From Maea johnstoni (Eukaryota > Annelida > Polychaeta > Spionida > Magelonidae): DNA of 64,000 nucleotides. Under the pieces are notes generated by a model. That model had not been told where the DNA came from and did not search any database. It worked only from the letters and a program-made list of their open reading frames with translations. Position 1 is the first letter of the stretch. Every line of letters starts with the position of its first letter. The position numbers were made by a program, and so were the translations under genes. Shown one piece after another: positions 9,919-25,100 of the stretch. Where the stretch lies: the NCBI GenBank assembly GCA_963942565.1, contig OZ012684.1:63614888-63678887 (forward strand), read 5' to 3'.

Positions 9919-12900
9919 TCAAAACTGTAAAATCGCTAATTTCACTGATTTAAAAAAGGTTATTTAATTTCCTAAAAGTGTATTCTTAGTACAATTGGTC
10001 CATTGAATGTATCCATGCTGTTTGACCAAGACAGATTGGACGCTATCATACATAACTGGAAGAACCAAGTTTTCGGTAATAAAACAATTCATGGCGTTCC
10101 GCGAAGTGCATTCGACGTGTTTGAAGCCGCCTATCGGCGGGTTCCGGAACCTCGCGTCTAGTATCTAGAGTGCCACAGTCATTTTTGAAAAATAAGTGCC
10201 TCGGAAATATTCAGCGCAACGCACATGTCAATTTTGCAGGTATTGATATAAAAACAACAATAATAAACACAATGAGAATACTTGTGTAATTATACTGCAT
10301 CTATACTTTTCTTATAGTTCATCTGAGGCTAAAGGATGATTACATGTTAAAGGTTTAAGTAGAGAATACTCCAAGAAATGATTTGGGCCTACGTTTTATT
10401 CATGGTGTAATTGTCCTTTGATGTCCGGACGGGGCTGCCCCAATATTCGAGTTGATGGGCATTAACATATGCGACTGCTTCTGGTCCAATACTATAAACA
10501 GCGTCCCTACTTAAATCCAGCTTGAGGCATGTGAGAAAGAAACCAGTGACTGGGGTTTTACTCAGATGACCCACCGGTAACAACTGACTAGTTCTTGTAT
10601 AAAACGTAGGGAGAAAACATGACAATAAACAAACTTTGTAGTTCTTTTAAGTCTGGGCATCGTCAGATCACAGCCTAGACTCATTTTCCTCGGAATGTAT
10701 AAGCTGATAATGCAAGAAACTCGCTTAAATAGGCTATAGAGCTGTAATGGGCCTATTATAAGATAGTAGTTACATTTGTTAATCTATAGATATTATAAAT
10801 GGTTCTATGGTCAAATACATTGTTTTTAGATACGGGTTTGTTCAAGCAGGACGTCACTCATACATTTCAAACAATCAATCCAGATATCTGACTGGACACT
10901 AAAGGAAGGATTAGATGTAAATGGTTGAAGTAACAAAGTCATTTGGGTTCTGAGGAACTAGCATTCTACAGTACGTCCCAAACGTGTAGATTTAACTATC
11001 AGAAATGCAGATAGGGATTGCACTCCTTTGATTCGATTATACATTCCCCAAAACCTGACAACTTATTATTGCGTTCCTGGTATATTTCCAACATTTGATG
11101 TTGTAATTTTTGAAAGATACCAATTTTCCATATATACCGGCATGAGACATGATTTGTCAATCACAACGTAACAGCAGGGCCGAATTAATGAAATGGGAGA
11201 AAGATTTGGCAAGGCTGCTTGAGGACAATTAATAGTTCACATACACTTCTGATAATACCATTTTATTTTAGAAAAACTTTGCGTTAAAGTCCCTTTGATA
11301 ATGCCCTATCTTTAAATTAGTCCCAAAGCTAACTTTAGAGAAAAGTGGGGCCATAGGCAGTGTAATTTGGTAAAGTTTGTTTCAGGCGTAATTTTAGCCG
11401 GGCTCTAGCATCTTCGATTAAATATGTACTAAAAAGCATGCATTTGTTAGCCTTATATCATAATATAAAAGCATTTTGGTTGGTAAACTATCTTTGTTAA
11501 CTTGTTCGTCAGTAAATGTCGGAAAGATTCTAATATTGCCATATTTCTCAAAATTATTCGAAATCGCTTTAATTTGCACTATTGTCCGCAAAGATCCGGG
11601 GCCCTATGTTCTGCTTGTGACGACGAAAGCATAATATTAGGTCGAGAAGCCTATTTATAAAACTCAAACAGCAGGTGGTGCATGTCCCAGCCTGCAGTTT
11701 TATTGGCATGTTGGAAATGCTGAGGCCGGACTGAATATAATTCTCTATTCTGATTGGTCATAATATAAATGTTGGCCCGGTACATTACCTTTGCCGCGGA
11801 AAATCGTGCCTTCCTTATTTTAATTTAGCATGAAGTTTTCAAATATATAAAATATTTTAAGCGGACATAAAGTATATTTTTCCGTATACGAAGGAAAATT
11901 ACTAAAGAAAAAAATCACTATATGTATAGAATGAAATCAGGAGACTTCGTAACCAAACTGATGCGTACCAGAGAAATACATCCCCAGTGCGTACCCAAGT
12001 AGCTTCGCACCCAAGAGATTTTGAAGTCTCCAGCTTGCGCCTAGAATTCCAATATTTGTTTCATTTCTACAAAAATGATACAAATCTAGTCAAATTATTT
12101 TCCTCTATAATGTTAATGTTCTTTATACATCCGGTTCCCTCACAAGTTCATAAATAACTTGGCCCCGCCTTTTGACTATTGATGCTTTGCATCAACAACC
12201 GTACTTGTTTGCAATGGGGTCGAGCCCGACGCAACGAGAACATATTTCGGCTAAAGTGGGCAACAACCAGGACTTGCTTGGAATGACGTGTGGGGCATGC
12301 AGACGGCAGTTTAACTTTTGAAGTGATGGCTGTTCTCTTTGCCATTAACAAGGAAGAGAAGAATCTTAGGAGGGTGAGTAAGCAAAGGTATGCGGGAATA
12401 GACCGAACACTTGGATTTCATGGAAGATGGTGATATAATAACGAGATATCGCCTAAACAGATAGTGGGTGTGCATGCATTTTAAAACTATATGTATTTTG
12501 TATCAACCATCAAAGATTTTCAGTTAAAAAAATAAAAAGTCAGTTAAATATAGAATTCAATAAAAGCAGCTGTTAATAAGTTAGCAAAATCGATAGAATA
12601 AAATATATTAATTAGTGATATCAACATAATAATGGCTTGTAATCTTAATAGCAATTATCACCAGCAGTTTTGTGTCGATGGAGAGGCGACAACCAAATTA
12701 GTGTAAATATGAAAGGATGGTTTAGAAATTTAGAAGTGAGTTCACACATGTACCTTCCACTGTTTACACTTTCCTTTGGGGTATCAAAGAGCTAAAAGAC
12801 ACGGATATTTCTCTTAGGTTGAATTTAATTTTAGTAGAAATATATAACATGCAGTGATGCTATTCTGACTCTTCCCGACAGGGTAATTGCTGTGTGTGAG

Positions 12901-13360
12901 AAATAAAACTTGTTTTTAGCGTAAGAATCATACACGTGCATACCCGTCAATGATGTAAACATATCGTATCAAATGTCTACGAAACAGATTCTTAACATAG
13001 AGTACAGTGTTATCACCTTAACCAATAGGTATAGAGAACAATGAGCCATATTCACTGCTACAGCTACTTTATTTCAAACTTTGCATTAATTGGTTCTTTG
13101 AACTATGACCTTTCTAAAATAGATTTCAATCAGCAAAGACTTTCTAAAGGGAGTCGTACACTAAATGTTTAGTAAAATGGTGCCATCTACAACAGATGTT
13201 TTCAGTGAAGTGCTGCTAAGACGAACTATTTCATCTGGTCACTGACATGTACATTTATACTAGATCTAGTAACTGCTATCAGAGTGCATGTATTTCATGT
13301 GTATATATTTACTTGGTCCGTGCACATCAAATAAGTCAAACGGGTATTTCATTAACGTCA

Positions 13361-13832
13361 ATAATATACAAATATGACATCCCTGTGGGGTGTCCACCAG
13401 GAATAACTTCCCCGAGAGAGGATTGGCGCCCTTGGTCTACGCCCTCGAGGGACAATTCTCTCTCGGGGAAGTTATTCCTGGTGGAAACCCCACAGGGATG
13501 TCATATCTGTTTTATTATACTGAACAAAATACAAAACACAAAAGAGGGAAACATTACAAACACCGGTGATTTTGGATAAATACTCGTCGTCTGCCTTGTT
13601 GAACTAGTTTCACCGGTGGGTCACTCGGCAAACTCTGTGGGTGTTCGTGGGTATTCTTCGGGCTAGCAGTAACCAGTCAACTATGTCATAGCTGTTGCTA
13701 TGAACTATATTCAATTACTTCATAAGCTGTTAAGGACAACAGCCTGTCACTAAGGAGTGAGGAAAACATGACGATTAATCCATGGCCCTTGACCAACCAG
13801 AATCAAGAATCTTCACGTGAGGAATAATAATA
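13361..13832. mobile_element. Hairpin-plus-tail foldback element, copy 1
   Basis: A hairpin at about 13373-13505 has arms of nearly 50 bp (ATATGACATCCCTGTGGGG and its complement) around a loop with CCCTCGAGGG. A tail of about 320 bp follows and ends TTCACGTGAGGAATAATAA. The copy at 47801-48450 has the same outer arm sequence and the same end motif but different inner arm bases. No open frame. I do not know its transposon superfamily. Confidence 0.75.
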
Positions 13833-14670
13833 AATAATGGTGACTTTCCATCATCACTAAATATACTTCGTGCCTAAATGTATACCTAACTGTATCATAC
13901 TGGATCACAAAACAATTCTAATGCATAAACTGTTTCTCTAGCTTGATCTTTAAGTGTGTTGTTGAGAGAAAGCTCATGACACACTATAGAATAATCTAAT
14001 TAGCCCTCTCAATACGGATTTAAAACCCTAAATAGCTAGATGCCTACCCTATTTTAAAGGTGGGTTACTTTGTAATTAGCTCTATTGCGATTAAAGTTAG
14101 ATAATTTATATTCATGACAAACTTTAGCATACCCATGGTTAATTAGCACACAACCGGATTACTTTTTGGGCTGTTCAACACAGGATTATACTTAATTGTG
14201 AAATAATTCTACAATGGGGATTATTTTCATGTAATTGTTCCTGTTTTTCAATAAATAGATTGTTCCGACAGCTTCAAACCCATGTGCGAATCTGTAAATG
14301 GGTTATTTTCAGCCATGTCACAAACCCGCCATCCGCACGTAGGTAAAACAGAGCTGTATAACAGTAAAACTGATGCCTTCTAGAGAACTTCAGTGTGAAG
14401 AGGGTTAAAACCTGGTGGTCCTTTTTTGGACTTTGCAGGCTAAACGAAGGCTGTGTCAACTAACATAGTATAGGCTAATTTTTACGTACATGTTTAGTTC
14501 GTCAGGTATTGGATTACATTCCTGATTATCTATTTTGGTTACGAAGTCGCACTGGACAGGCATTGCACAGGCAGCCCTGTAAGTTCTATGGCGCAAAGCT
14601 GGATTCTGGTCAGAGGTGTTCTACAGCTCCCTTATTATTCTATTCCAATCATTTATGTCGTTAGTTTCGA

Positions 14671-14903
<233 letters not shown>

Positions 14904-15356
14904 TTGAAAATGTGTGTATGCACTTCTAGTAAAGTAACAGAGGACCATATTTGGGGGTTGAACCCAACACCGGAAAGTTACTAAAAACGAGTCATTAATC
15001 AAATGAAAGCTGAAGATGTCAGGATTTATGATGTCGAAAAATATGTCCTTTGCGAGTCGAGAAATTTACACATTCCTATTGCAACATGAAATAGCCATTG
15101 TCACCATGAAACTGATATACCACTGGAATTAGCATTATAGAGAATGCTTTCTGTGATAACTCGAGGGATTCTCATCTGATCTCAAATGGCTATTACGAGG
15201 TATCAAAATGTACACTTTCTTGTTCTTCAAAGAACATGGTATGTACATATATTGTCATTCGTCGATTTTTAGGGGTGAAGCAAGACCATACAAATGTTGT
15301 GAGACCTTTCATTGGCCATCAACTCTTCGTTTCGTTTTCCCTTTTTGTAGCTACGG

Positions 15357-15530
15357 TGGTGCAGGTGTGAACTGCAGAAAAATTCCGCTGTTTTTCAACA
15401 GAAAAAAAAACGTTTTTCATTTTTTCCAGAAACAGCAGAAAAATATCACTGTTTTTCCCTAAACAGCAGATTTTCCCCGTCGTTTTCCAGATTAAGAGCG
15501 GATTTATTTCTGCCATTCACACCTGCACCA
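15357..15530. mobile_element. Small MITE with TGGTGCAGGTGTGAA ends
   Basis: The left end TGGTGCAGGTGTGAACTGCAG and the right end, read inverted as TGGTGCAGGTGTGAATGGCAG, form imperfect terminal inverted repeats of about 25 bp. Inside are short repeats of CAGCAGAAAA and TTTTTC. The target-site duplication is unclear. Confidence 0.8.
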
Positions 15531-16040
15531 TAGTATGCAGCTGACCAGTCCCTATATAGATTATATCAGGATACTTTATTGTATTAGCTAAAACGTACAC
15601 GCCAATGACATTAGAAATTAGGAAATACATGGTGATAAACAACCTGGTTTTTGCAAGCTAAAAAAATGACATTTTTTATGGAAAAAGTAATTCCCGCGTA
15701 ACAGATATACCCTTGACCAGAGACATCAGTCACAGATAGAAACTCCCTGCCCTGACAGATGCGAAGTGTGTGTGTAGGTGGGTCACATCTGGTGTACTCA
15801 ATAGATGGCAGCACCTCTCAAAAGTTGTGTCACAAACGAAAGAAAAGCACAGTGCACAGAACGAAACATGATCAAACCATAAGAATTTACTAGCATTGGA
15901 GTTACTAGCATTACTTTTAAGGGATTTAGAATATGGAGCATTTTTTGATCACTATACAAACCCTCTCAAAATATATTTTGATTATAGGCCAATCACGTTT
16001 GAGGATTTCCTTGCTTCTAAGTGCGGGCTTATTATGTTTG

Positions 16041-16143
16041 AAAATGGCGCCTAAGTGACGTTTCTGTAGAGTTGTTTTGAACCAGTGCTGAGATTCAGGG
16101 GCCGAGATTGTAGTTGTCAGGCGATGAAGTGGTAAGATCAAGC
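16041..16143 (+). promoter_or_regulatory. IQANK1 5' flank
   Basis: AAAATGGCGCC (16041-16051), close to a YY1-type site, and GTGACGT (16055-16061), a half CRE, lie about 85-100 bp before the IQANK1 ATG. Their use is inferred only; the transcription start is not visible. Confidence 0.35.
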
Positions 16144-19100
16144 ATGCCGCCGAAGAAAGCTACTACAAAATCTCCTGTTAAAGGAGTAAAACCTTCTACA
16201 GTCAAGCCACGCACCACAACGACTGCATCTAGTAAGGCTCCGACTAAGAAGACAGTGCCTGCAAATGACAACAAGAGCTTGAAGGGAACTGCAGGTAGGA
16301 ATATTAATACCAAAATTAATACCGAACAAAAAAAACAAAGCCGTTCAAGAAATGTTAAGTTTCCTCAACCTTTTAAGTATTGAAACCAGCCAATGTGGCG
16401 GCAGTCTAAATTATAATATCCCAGTTTCAGATGAGTCCATATATATAATGATACGGACTCATAGTCATACAGGCGAAAACGCCCCACTTTTACTTTTCAC
16501 ATTAGTGTATTTCTTCTTCTTTTATTCCTCCTTTCTCTTCTCTTTTTTCTTTTCCTTTCTCTTTCTCTTAGTTATTTACGTTCATAGTTTAGTCAGTTGT
16601 AGTGTAGTTATTGTGGTGTCCATTTTTTCTGTTCAGGTTTATACTCTTACGAGAAACGCGAGAGTTGGATCTGACATCTGGCCGCACTGGATTCATTTCA
16701 CTCGTGTGACATGCTACATGCACGAAACACTATTAAATTAAGTTTAATAAAGTTTTGAAAATGAGTTTATAGATAATTGTATGGCTTCACTCATCTATCG
16801 GACTAGTTTTACAATATTGAACATTACTTATGCATCTGATGTTGCTACTGCGATGTCTATTTCATGCATGTAATATACCATCATATAGTATAACAGAAAC
16901 AGGTAAATAGGTAGGGTTTATGCCTGAACTACATGTACTCTTGGACACAATGATTGACGGCTTGTTGGGCCCCCTGATGTACACTTCACAGAGAGAGCAC
17001 TTCACTTCCGCACGGCGCAGTACTTGAAAAGTGGCCTGGGGCATTTTCGAACATTGGAACATTAAAGGCAATAATATGTAGCGTAAAATTTGAGAGTTTG
17101 CTCAAATATTGGTACCAAAAATAAGCAATTTATCAATGATTAAAGGTCCTTACAAAAGGAATGAAAACAGACCTTTTTTGGCATATTTTTACTTTTTGTA
17201 TTAAATGGCTCAGGATAATGGAGAGAAAATGATCATGAGGCCTTATGGCACATTGGCTTCAGAATCAGTCTGAAGAAATGCCAATATTTCAATGTACTTG
17301 GTTTGCAAGGTTTGATAGCCCAGGTGGGATAGTTAATTTTAGGATTTGGTTGCCCATAGTTAATCTAAGTATCTCAGCAACATTCAAATAGCTACACAGG
17401 ACTGTCAAGAGTGCCACAAAGTCACTGCTCTTGGGGTGAATGGTTATGTTCACAAGGAAAATTTTGAAATGTGTATTGTCTAAGATGCATTATCTTGTAT
17501 TTTGAATGAAAAATCTGAGCAAAAGACATTGTCAAAAATGGCCATATGAGTTTGTATGAAACTTTTGGGCAAGTGTGTCTTCCAAATCTGTACCATGTCA
17601 ATAGATGATGATTCCCAAATAAAATAAATCTCAGGTAGCCTAACCTGAATTTGGTGACAATTTATTGGAAAGTATATATTAAGAATGTAAGATGACATAA
17701 GTATAAAAGGATTTTTTTGTCAATAGCAAGTAGGATATTATTTTATTCAATATATCTAGTATTGTCATAGATAACATGGATTAGTCAAAATTATGAATTT
17801 TGCAAGATGAAAACATAAAAATAAGAAGACCTTAGACCTTCAGTGTACATCTATTATTTACTGCAGGCAAAAAAGGAAATGCAAATGCAAAAGGTAAAAC
17901 AGAAGTTAAAAAACAGCAGAAACCAAAAGAAAAAGTTTGGACTAAAGAAGATGAAGCCGCCAAGAAAATTCAAACACACATCAGATGTTTTTTGGCAAGA
18001 AAACAACTTGAAAGGAAGAAGAAAAATAAAGAGGAGTATGAAGCCATGATGGACAGACTAGAAAAGGAGGTATGTTTTTGTGTCTCCAAATAAAATTATA
18101 TATATCTATAGGGACTGGTCTCTTTAACATTTTAATAATATATTTCCTTAATGATTCGATAACTTAAAGATATATTAATGAAACTGCATGTCACAAAGGG
18201 GCCTAATTTTGTGAAATTTAGCACTGTCATCTTGGAGAACTTTTGTAATAAATAGCAAACTTCACTTGCATAGAGACATCCAGGTAGCATTTATTAAGCC
18301 AATTTTATATATATTTCAAATCTTAAACACTACAATACAATACATAACTTTTTCGATACAAGAATTTTTCCCATTTTATACTGAGCACTGGTACCTATTA
18401 CTTAAGTATATATGGAATGCATTGGAATTTGGAAGGGTAAATGAATGATTGCAGATTTGAAAGGAAATATAAATTATTCAAATCATATCTCAAAGTTATC
18501 AAAATGTTTTGCTATAGAAGCTGGTGCAGAATAAACGCTAACTTATTTATTGTAATCTTTTTCTATCACAAAAATGCATTAAACATATTATCACATTTTA
18601 TACTAGGTAAACATAAATAATAGTGTTTGTAAGTGCTAATGATAGAGTTTGAAATAGATATTTTGGAGAACATGCAACATTATTTAGGTAACAATACAAA
18701 ACTTGATGGGATAGACAGGGTTCGACTTTCCCAGAGGCCCAGGGGCATATGCAACTAGATTTTGCTGTGGGCCCCTAGATTTTTCAGACTAGCGACCCAA
18801 AATAGTATGTATATTAACCAGAAATCCTGTTTTTGACCCACTATTTTTTATCAAAAGACTTCTTTGGGCCCCTAGCCTAAAATCTAAGTGTCATACCCTG
18901 ATAGATACAAAAACATCAAACAATACGTCAAATTTATTTCAAATCATTGAAAAGTACCTATTTCTCTACTTTATTTAAAAAATATATTTGCAAGTTATAA
19001 TTGGCAAAATGTTTTATAATTTCTCATGTGGCATGATCCAGTTGCATAAAGCATCTAAATTGTCTCATAAGTCTGAAGAGGTGGGCTTAAATCTTAAACT

Positions 19101-22100
19101 TCTTGTAGCTAGGATTGCCTTTAAAAAGAATCCAGGCTAAGATGAAAGGGTTCTGGTTTCCACTAAGGAATTTTTATGATAACATTGGTATTTTTGCAGG
19201 CATACGCCCAGGTGGTGAAGATGGAGCAAGAGAAGTATGAGAAGGAAAGGCAGAAGGAAGAAAATGAACGAAAACGTCAACGAGAAAATGCAAAAAGGAG
19301 GAAGCGAATGCTAGAGGCTGCCTTTGATGGGGATATGGATGAGATAAAAGCTGTTTTAAAAGAGGTAAAACCATGTTTCTTATGCACCCCAATCAATTAA
19401 TATAAACATGATTTTACATTGTTTTATTTTGCCAACTTTTAGCAAATTGTGCAATATCTGACCAAATTGGTAAATTTTGTGGAGGGTAAAATTACTAGTT
19501 TAACAGCATTGCCCACTGAACTCTTATTTTGGTGCAAGAATTATTTTGCAATGTGACTGTCCACTCTGTATTCACAGGGCTTGAAATAAAAAGTTTTTTT
19601 GTGGAACCTAATGGCATCTTATTGAGCTTTATCAAGGAGTTGTGTATATCAAACAGTACATCTTTGGGCTCCCTGCTGAATTTTGAGGGAACAGCATAAG
19701 CGTTCAAGAGAGCCCTTGGCTCCCGGCTCCAGCTATTTTCGAGCCCTCACTCACCTTAAAATCATTCACCTGGGCTCGCATGCTGGCAAGAATAACACAG
19801 CTAGAGATCATGTCAAGCTTATTTGGTTCCAATTAACAAGGCATGCAAGGGAGGACTGTTTTTGCCCGTGTTTCATTTGCACTTAAGTGCAATGAACCTG
19901 TACGACAGAGACACCAGAAGAGGATCTGAAATGCATATCTATCTCTTTTCTAAAATACAGCCCCTTGCCTTTTAATGGTAAGTTTAAATATGGAATCATC
20001 TCTCTAGGTTCTATCTCTCTGACTGGAGTGATGACTATGTCAACTTGTTTTTCACCTAGGGATTGGTACTGTACTCGATGCAGTTCAAAATACAGATATT
20101 GACTGGGAAAAAGTATTGTATCAAAAAATCGTAAATTATTGATTTAAATTTTTTTTTAGTGCTATCAGGATGTGTCTAGATGGTGGTAGTTTACTATTCA
20201 TTAGTAAGATTTCCAGAGATAACAGTGCTAAATTTAACATAATAAGTTCCTTGGGAGGCAGGCAGTATCATCAAAAATATTGTCATGGTATCATATTGTT
20301 AAGAAAACATTGATATTGTATCGTATTGTGAAAATTTAAAAGGTGCCAATTAATCCCTATTTTTGAGTATAACCTGGCTGCTGGGAATCAAAGTGTTAAC
20401 ACATGGCCCAGGAAGATTGCACAAGCTGACATCACAGCACTCTCAGAGTTTCCAGATTACAGCTTATATTCATCCTATTACTGCTGACTGGCTAATCCAT
20501 TGTTCCCTTTTCCTGGTCCATTCATGCTTGTAATAGCATCGTGCCATTCACCCCACTTTCTCTGTTTCATTAGGTGGACTGATGAAAACGGTAAATGTTG
20601 CACTAATCGCCACACTTCTCAGGCACTCAGCACTACTGGTTCCCAGCCTTTAACACGTTTGCGTCTGGAGCTTACATATCATCTGACATATATAGAGATA
20701 TCTTGGTTTCAAAGCAATATTTTGAGTAACATCTATTAAAAGCTGTTGTTCTCTTTGTGTATAATAATCCCATTTCAATTATTTTCAAATACAGCAATTA
20801 TCGATGGGTTATGTTCAAATTTGTAAGACCATGCTTGCTCTCCATCCTTACACAAGGATTATATCTTTCTAAGGGAAGCAATTAGACAGTATAATTATCA
20901 TAATGGTTTACAGATATGATGGCCCATATCAATATTTAATTAACTCTGATTTAAGCCATGATGCATTATGTAGTGGAGTGGAACATGATTTTCAGGAAAT
21001 CAATAAGTATCCTTCAGCTGAGCTCCACATTCCGTGAGAGTGAATTGCTCCGATAGATGATGTATTATGATCAGAAAAAAGGAGTACCATATTTACCCGA
21101 ATAAGCACACAGACTCCAATAACCATCCACCCCATACCGATTTCCTCAACCCTTTCAATGCTGATACTACATTCGTCTAAGGGACAAGACTTTTTTTTAA
21201 ATTACAATTTTCTAAATCCTGTCATGTTGGTATTCATTGGAATGCTTTCATTGAGTACTAACATATGAGTGCCCATTTGCCAGGGTTTCAGACATTTTTC
21301 AACTTTTTTATATTATTTTGTATTGACCAAACTAGCCACCACCAGCTAAAAGGTTAATAATATTGAAGGGGCAAACTGGCGGACATTAGTTTCTGGCCTT
21401 CTGAACCTCCCCAACCTCCCCCTAGGCCTAGAAACAAAAGGTGTGGTTTCTTATGAAATCTCTCGAAAAATGGCTTTACCTTGCATCCTTATGATGATAT
21501 AGATTAAGATATTAAAAAAAGAAATGCAAACTTACCAAATTTCACAATTTTGGACTATTCCTTATTTTACATTGCTGAAGGGCCAATCAAACAAATAATA
21601 CTTTCATTTTGATAGATTATGGGCAAAGATGAAATACAAGCCAAATTTGAATATCAATATAAAACACTGTTTACTCATGACATATATTTAAAGAATTTCG
21701 ATAACGCTTATTTCATTTTTACTGACATGTTTTCGCTCATCAAGGCTATACCTTTTACTTGAATCCTATGATGGTTGAATAAAGATAACTGGAATCCAAT
21801 TGAAAATAATTGAGCATTTGTTGATTTCCTTGTAGGTGGAGGACCAGGACAATGCTGATAATGTCGGCTGGGACATGATAGGGAAGGGGATTCGCAACAA
21901 GCACCTGTTCAGCCTGGTGGAATGTGAGGATGCCAACAATAACACACCTCTCTCAGAGGCCTCAAGTGAGTGCTCAATACTCTAGGCAGGGGCGGGTCTG
22001 GGGTTTACAAGGTTGGGGGTTCATTCTGTATGGGAGGGGTTTGTTTTAACAGAGAGGTAGATCTATCTCATTGATTTTAAGGCAAACTTCAGAAAAGTGA

Positions 22101-25100
22101 CAATACTTGGGAAGAAAATGAACATTTTGAATTGTAAAGTTGGATTCATCAAACCTCTTTCCCCAACTGCTATTCTTTAAGGTAGCGTTTAAATTTTTGA
22201 CCATATTGCAAATTGGCAATAGGGATATTTTGCACAAAAATAAAAATGATTTAGATAAAAATTACTAAGTGGAGACTCATTTATGATTTTAATAAATATA
22301 TGTAAATATTACTGGCAAAACATTTTCAAATATGGCTCCCGGTTTTATTTTTGTGGCTAGCATTGGTACCATGCTTGTAGATGGCATCGGATTTGAATTG
22401 TAGGAAACTGCAGTTGCTTCTGTTTCTATTTTTGTTGTAAGAATTGGTGCCATACTTGTAGTTTTCATAGGATTTGCATTGTATGAAACTTCAATTACAG
22501 TTTTTTGTAAAGGTTGATTTTTTTTATTGTCTATGGTTTTTTATGCTAATATTTTTCCAGGTGGTGGCAGCACCGAGGCTGTCAAGTTCCTCATAGATAA
22601 GGGTGCGTATGTGAACAGCCGTGGCCATTTCCGGAGGACACCTCTGTATAGGGCAGCATTTGCTGGACACCTTGAGACAGCTGAGGTAAGCAACCGTCAC
22701 TCGCTCTCTTCAAGAGGTCATTTTATATGTTCTTTAGATGCTGCTTCAGAAAGGGGCTGATCCTTCTTCTTCTTCTTCTTCTTTGTTGATAATGTCCTCC
22801 TTTATAGGAGCTGTAAAATGAGCGTCAGAGACGTCATTAGTAGATTAATATTAATACAATAAAAACAGTTAAAATACACATTGTTTATATACATATAATC
22901 ACATGTAGTACAGTGCTGGCTGGATATACAAAATAATTATACCATGTTCTTTACCATCTGGTTTCTGGCGATATGCAGCGCATATATGTAATCCCTCGTC
23001 CTCGATCCATGTCTGTGTGCTAATGATAGTAGCTATAATCTATACTAAGGTGGTCTTGTTATTTTTATAGTGTGCAAAACTTCAAAATACAGCTGAAAGC
23101 ATCACTATTTCAAAAGGAGTTTATTTGACTATATGGACCATAAACATCTGTCCACTGACTATTTGACAAAGCGTGGAAAGGGCGCTATATCAAATACCAT
23201 GCAATTACCGGTAGTATTATTATATGTTTTTCAGATGCTGCTTCAGAATGGGGCTGACCCGCGTCTGTATGCTGATGATGTTAGCTATAGTCTATACTTA
23301 AGGTGGTCATGTTTTTCAGATGCTGCTTCAGAATGGGGCTGACCCGCGTCTGTATGCTGATGATGGCCAGAATGCGGAGCAGGTGGCCTCTATAGATGGT
23401 ATTATTGAGCTGCTGCAGTCGTGGGACATCTCACAGACTGAGGCCCAGCTCAAGATGCTGGACTCTGCCAAAGAGAAGAGGGCGGAAGAGGAGAAAAAGA
23501 GGAGAGCTGCAGTCATGAACAAGTAAGAACATTATATGTAATAGGAATAGATCCTAGTGGAACAGTATATGTTGATTACACATCATGGATTGTCAGTGTA
23601 TGATTAAGTCCCTCATTGTCTGTGACTTTGAATCTGGTACTACATGTAAATGCATAAGTAATATATTGTAAGTTTTATACAAGGGTAATATTTCTATCCT
23701 GATGGATACTAGGGGTAGCACAAATACTGAAGGTGGCAAATACAAATATCTACATGAAGACCTTGCAGATGATTACAAAATATTCATGAATACATTGTTG
23801 AAATATGAATAAAATATACAAGAAAAATACAAATAATCTGGTTATTAAGCTACTGTTGAACAAACGTCTAAAACATTCTACTTCACTAATTGTTCTACTC
23901 TTAACAAAATACACATATCAAGTAAATATCTTGACCTCAAAGATTGTTTTTTGCTTTGGCAGGCTTGAAGATGAAGTGGGAGAAATACAGAAAGAATACG
24001 ACATAGCACAAAAATCAGTAAGTTACAATAACAGCACATGAATTTCAAGTCGGAATAACAATTATTTTCATGCAGGAACTTAGACAAAGAAGGTTTTTTT
24101 GAAATCCAAATTTAGTCACCCAGAAATGTAATAAGAGTTTTTTTTTATAGGATTTCTATTCATGAATTATGTTTCAGTACTACCTCTTTGGCACACATGC
24201 TTAACCCATTACAGGGGAGCTGCCGAGTGGTCCCCTTTCCCAGATCTCTAACTAAATGTCCCTTTATCTAGGTGTGGTGCTTCTGTTAATGGTTATATAA
24301 TCACTTCTCTCATCCCTCCTTTTTTATACTTGTCCGGTTGTCCCCCAAACAATCCCTCAGTCATAAAGTAAATTGGTGTTGTTTTTGCTTCAGCTGAACC
24401 GCTGGTATACAGAGGTGAATAAGAGGATAAATGAGCATGATACAGCCGTGGTTTCAGGCTACAGCAGAACGGATGTCACCCTACAGGTAAGTCCGGCCAC
24501 TGCCTGCACAAGCTTATTGTGTGAAATGTTACACATAATACATCTCACTATATCTATATCTTAGAAGCGCATGGTCAGAACTGGTACTTGTACTTGAGAG
24601 TAGTGTAGGGAACTTTTTATTGTATCTTTATATTGATTGATGTTCATTTTTTTTCTATTTGTTTCTACTTTTTATTTTTACTCATTTCATTTAAACGTTC
24701 AATGCTAATGCTAGTTCTTGCAAGGCACAAGAACACAAACTTTTAATTTTTAAAAGCATGGGAACCCAGTGATGTTGGTATACATTGGAAAGACTTGTCG
24801 ATTGTGGAACTCTGCAAAAATTTTCATTTTCAGGACAAATAAAGGTGAAGTGGCAAACTCAATTATGAACCTGTCCTATAATACTGCAGGTGATATCTCT
24901 AACAAAATCGATTTTCAGAAAATATTTTAAGGAGAAATATTCATCAGAAACAAATAAAGAACTCCCCTTGAAATATTTTGTCAATCTGTAATTAATTTCA
25001 AAGTTAATTTCAAAAGTATCCTAAGTGCAGACGACATTTAATTTTAAATATCCAGGCATGAATTGGTTTAAGTACAATTAAAAGTGTATACTTGTTATTC

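Noticed and set aside
16352-16741. 129-codon frame after IQANK1 exon 1
   Set aside because: It has a hydrophobic low-complexity stretch from TTCTTC-rich DNA, no family similarity, and lies in intron 1.
23235-23279. Possible extra IQANK1 exon
   Set aside because: It has a good acceptor and frame but only a weak donor (GTTAGC), so it is listed as a duplicated exon fragment pending transcript data.
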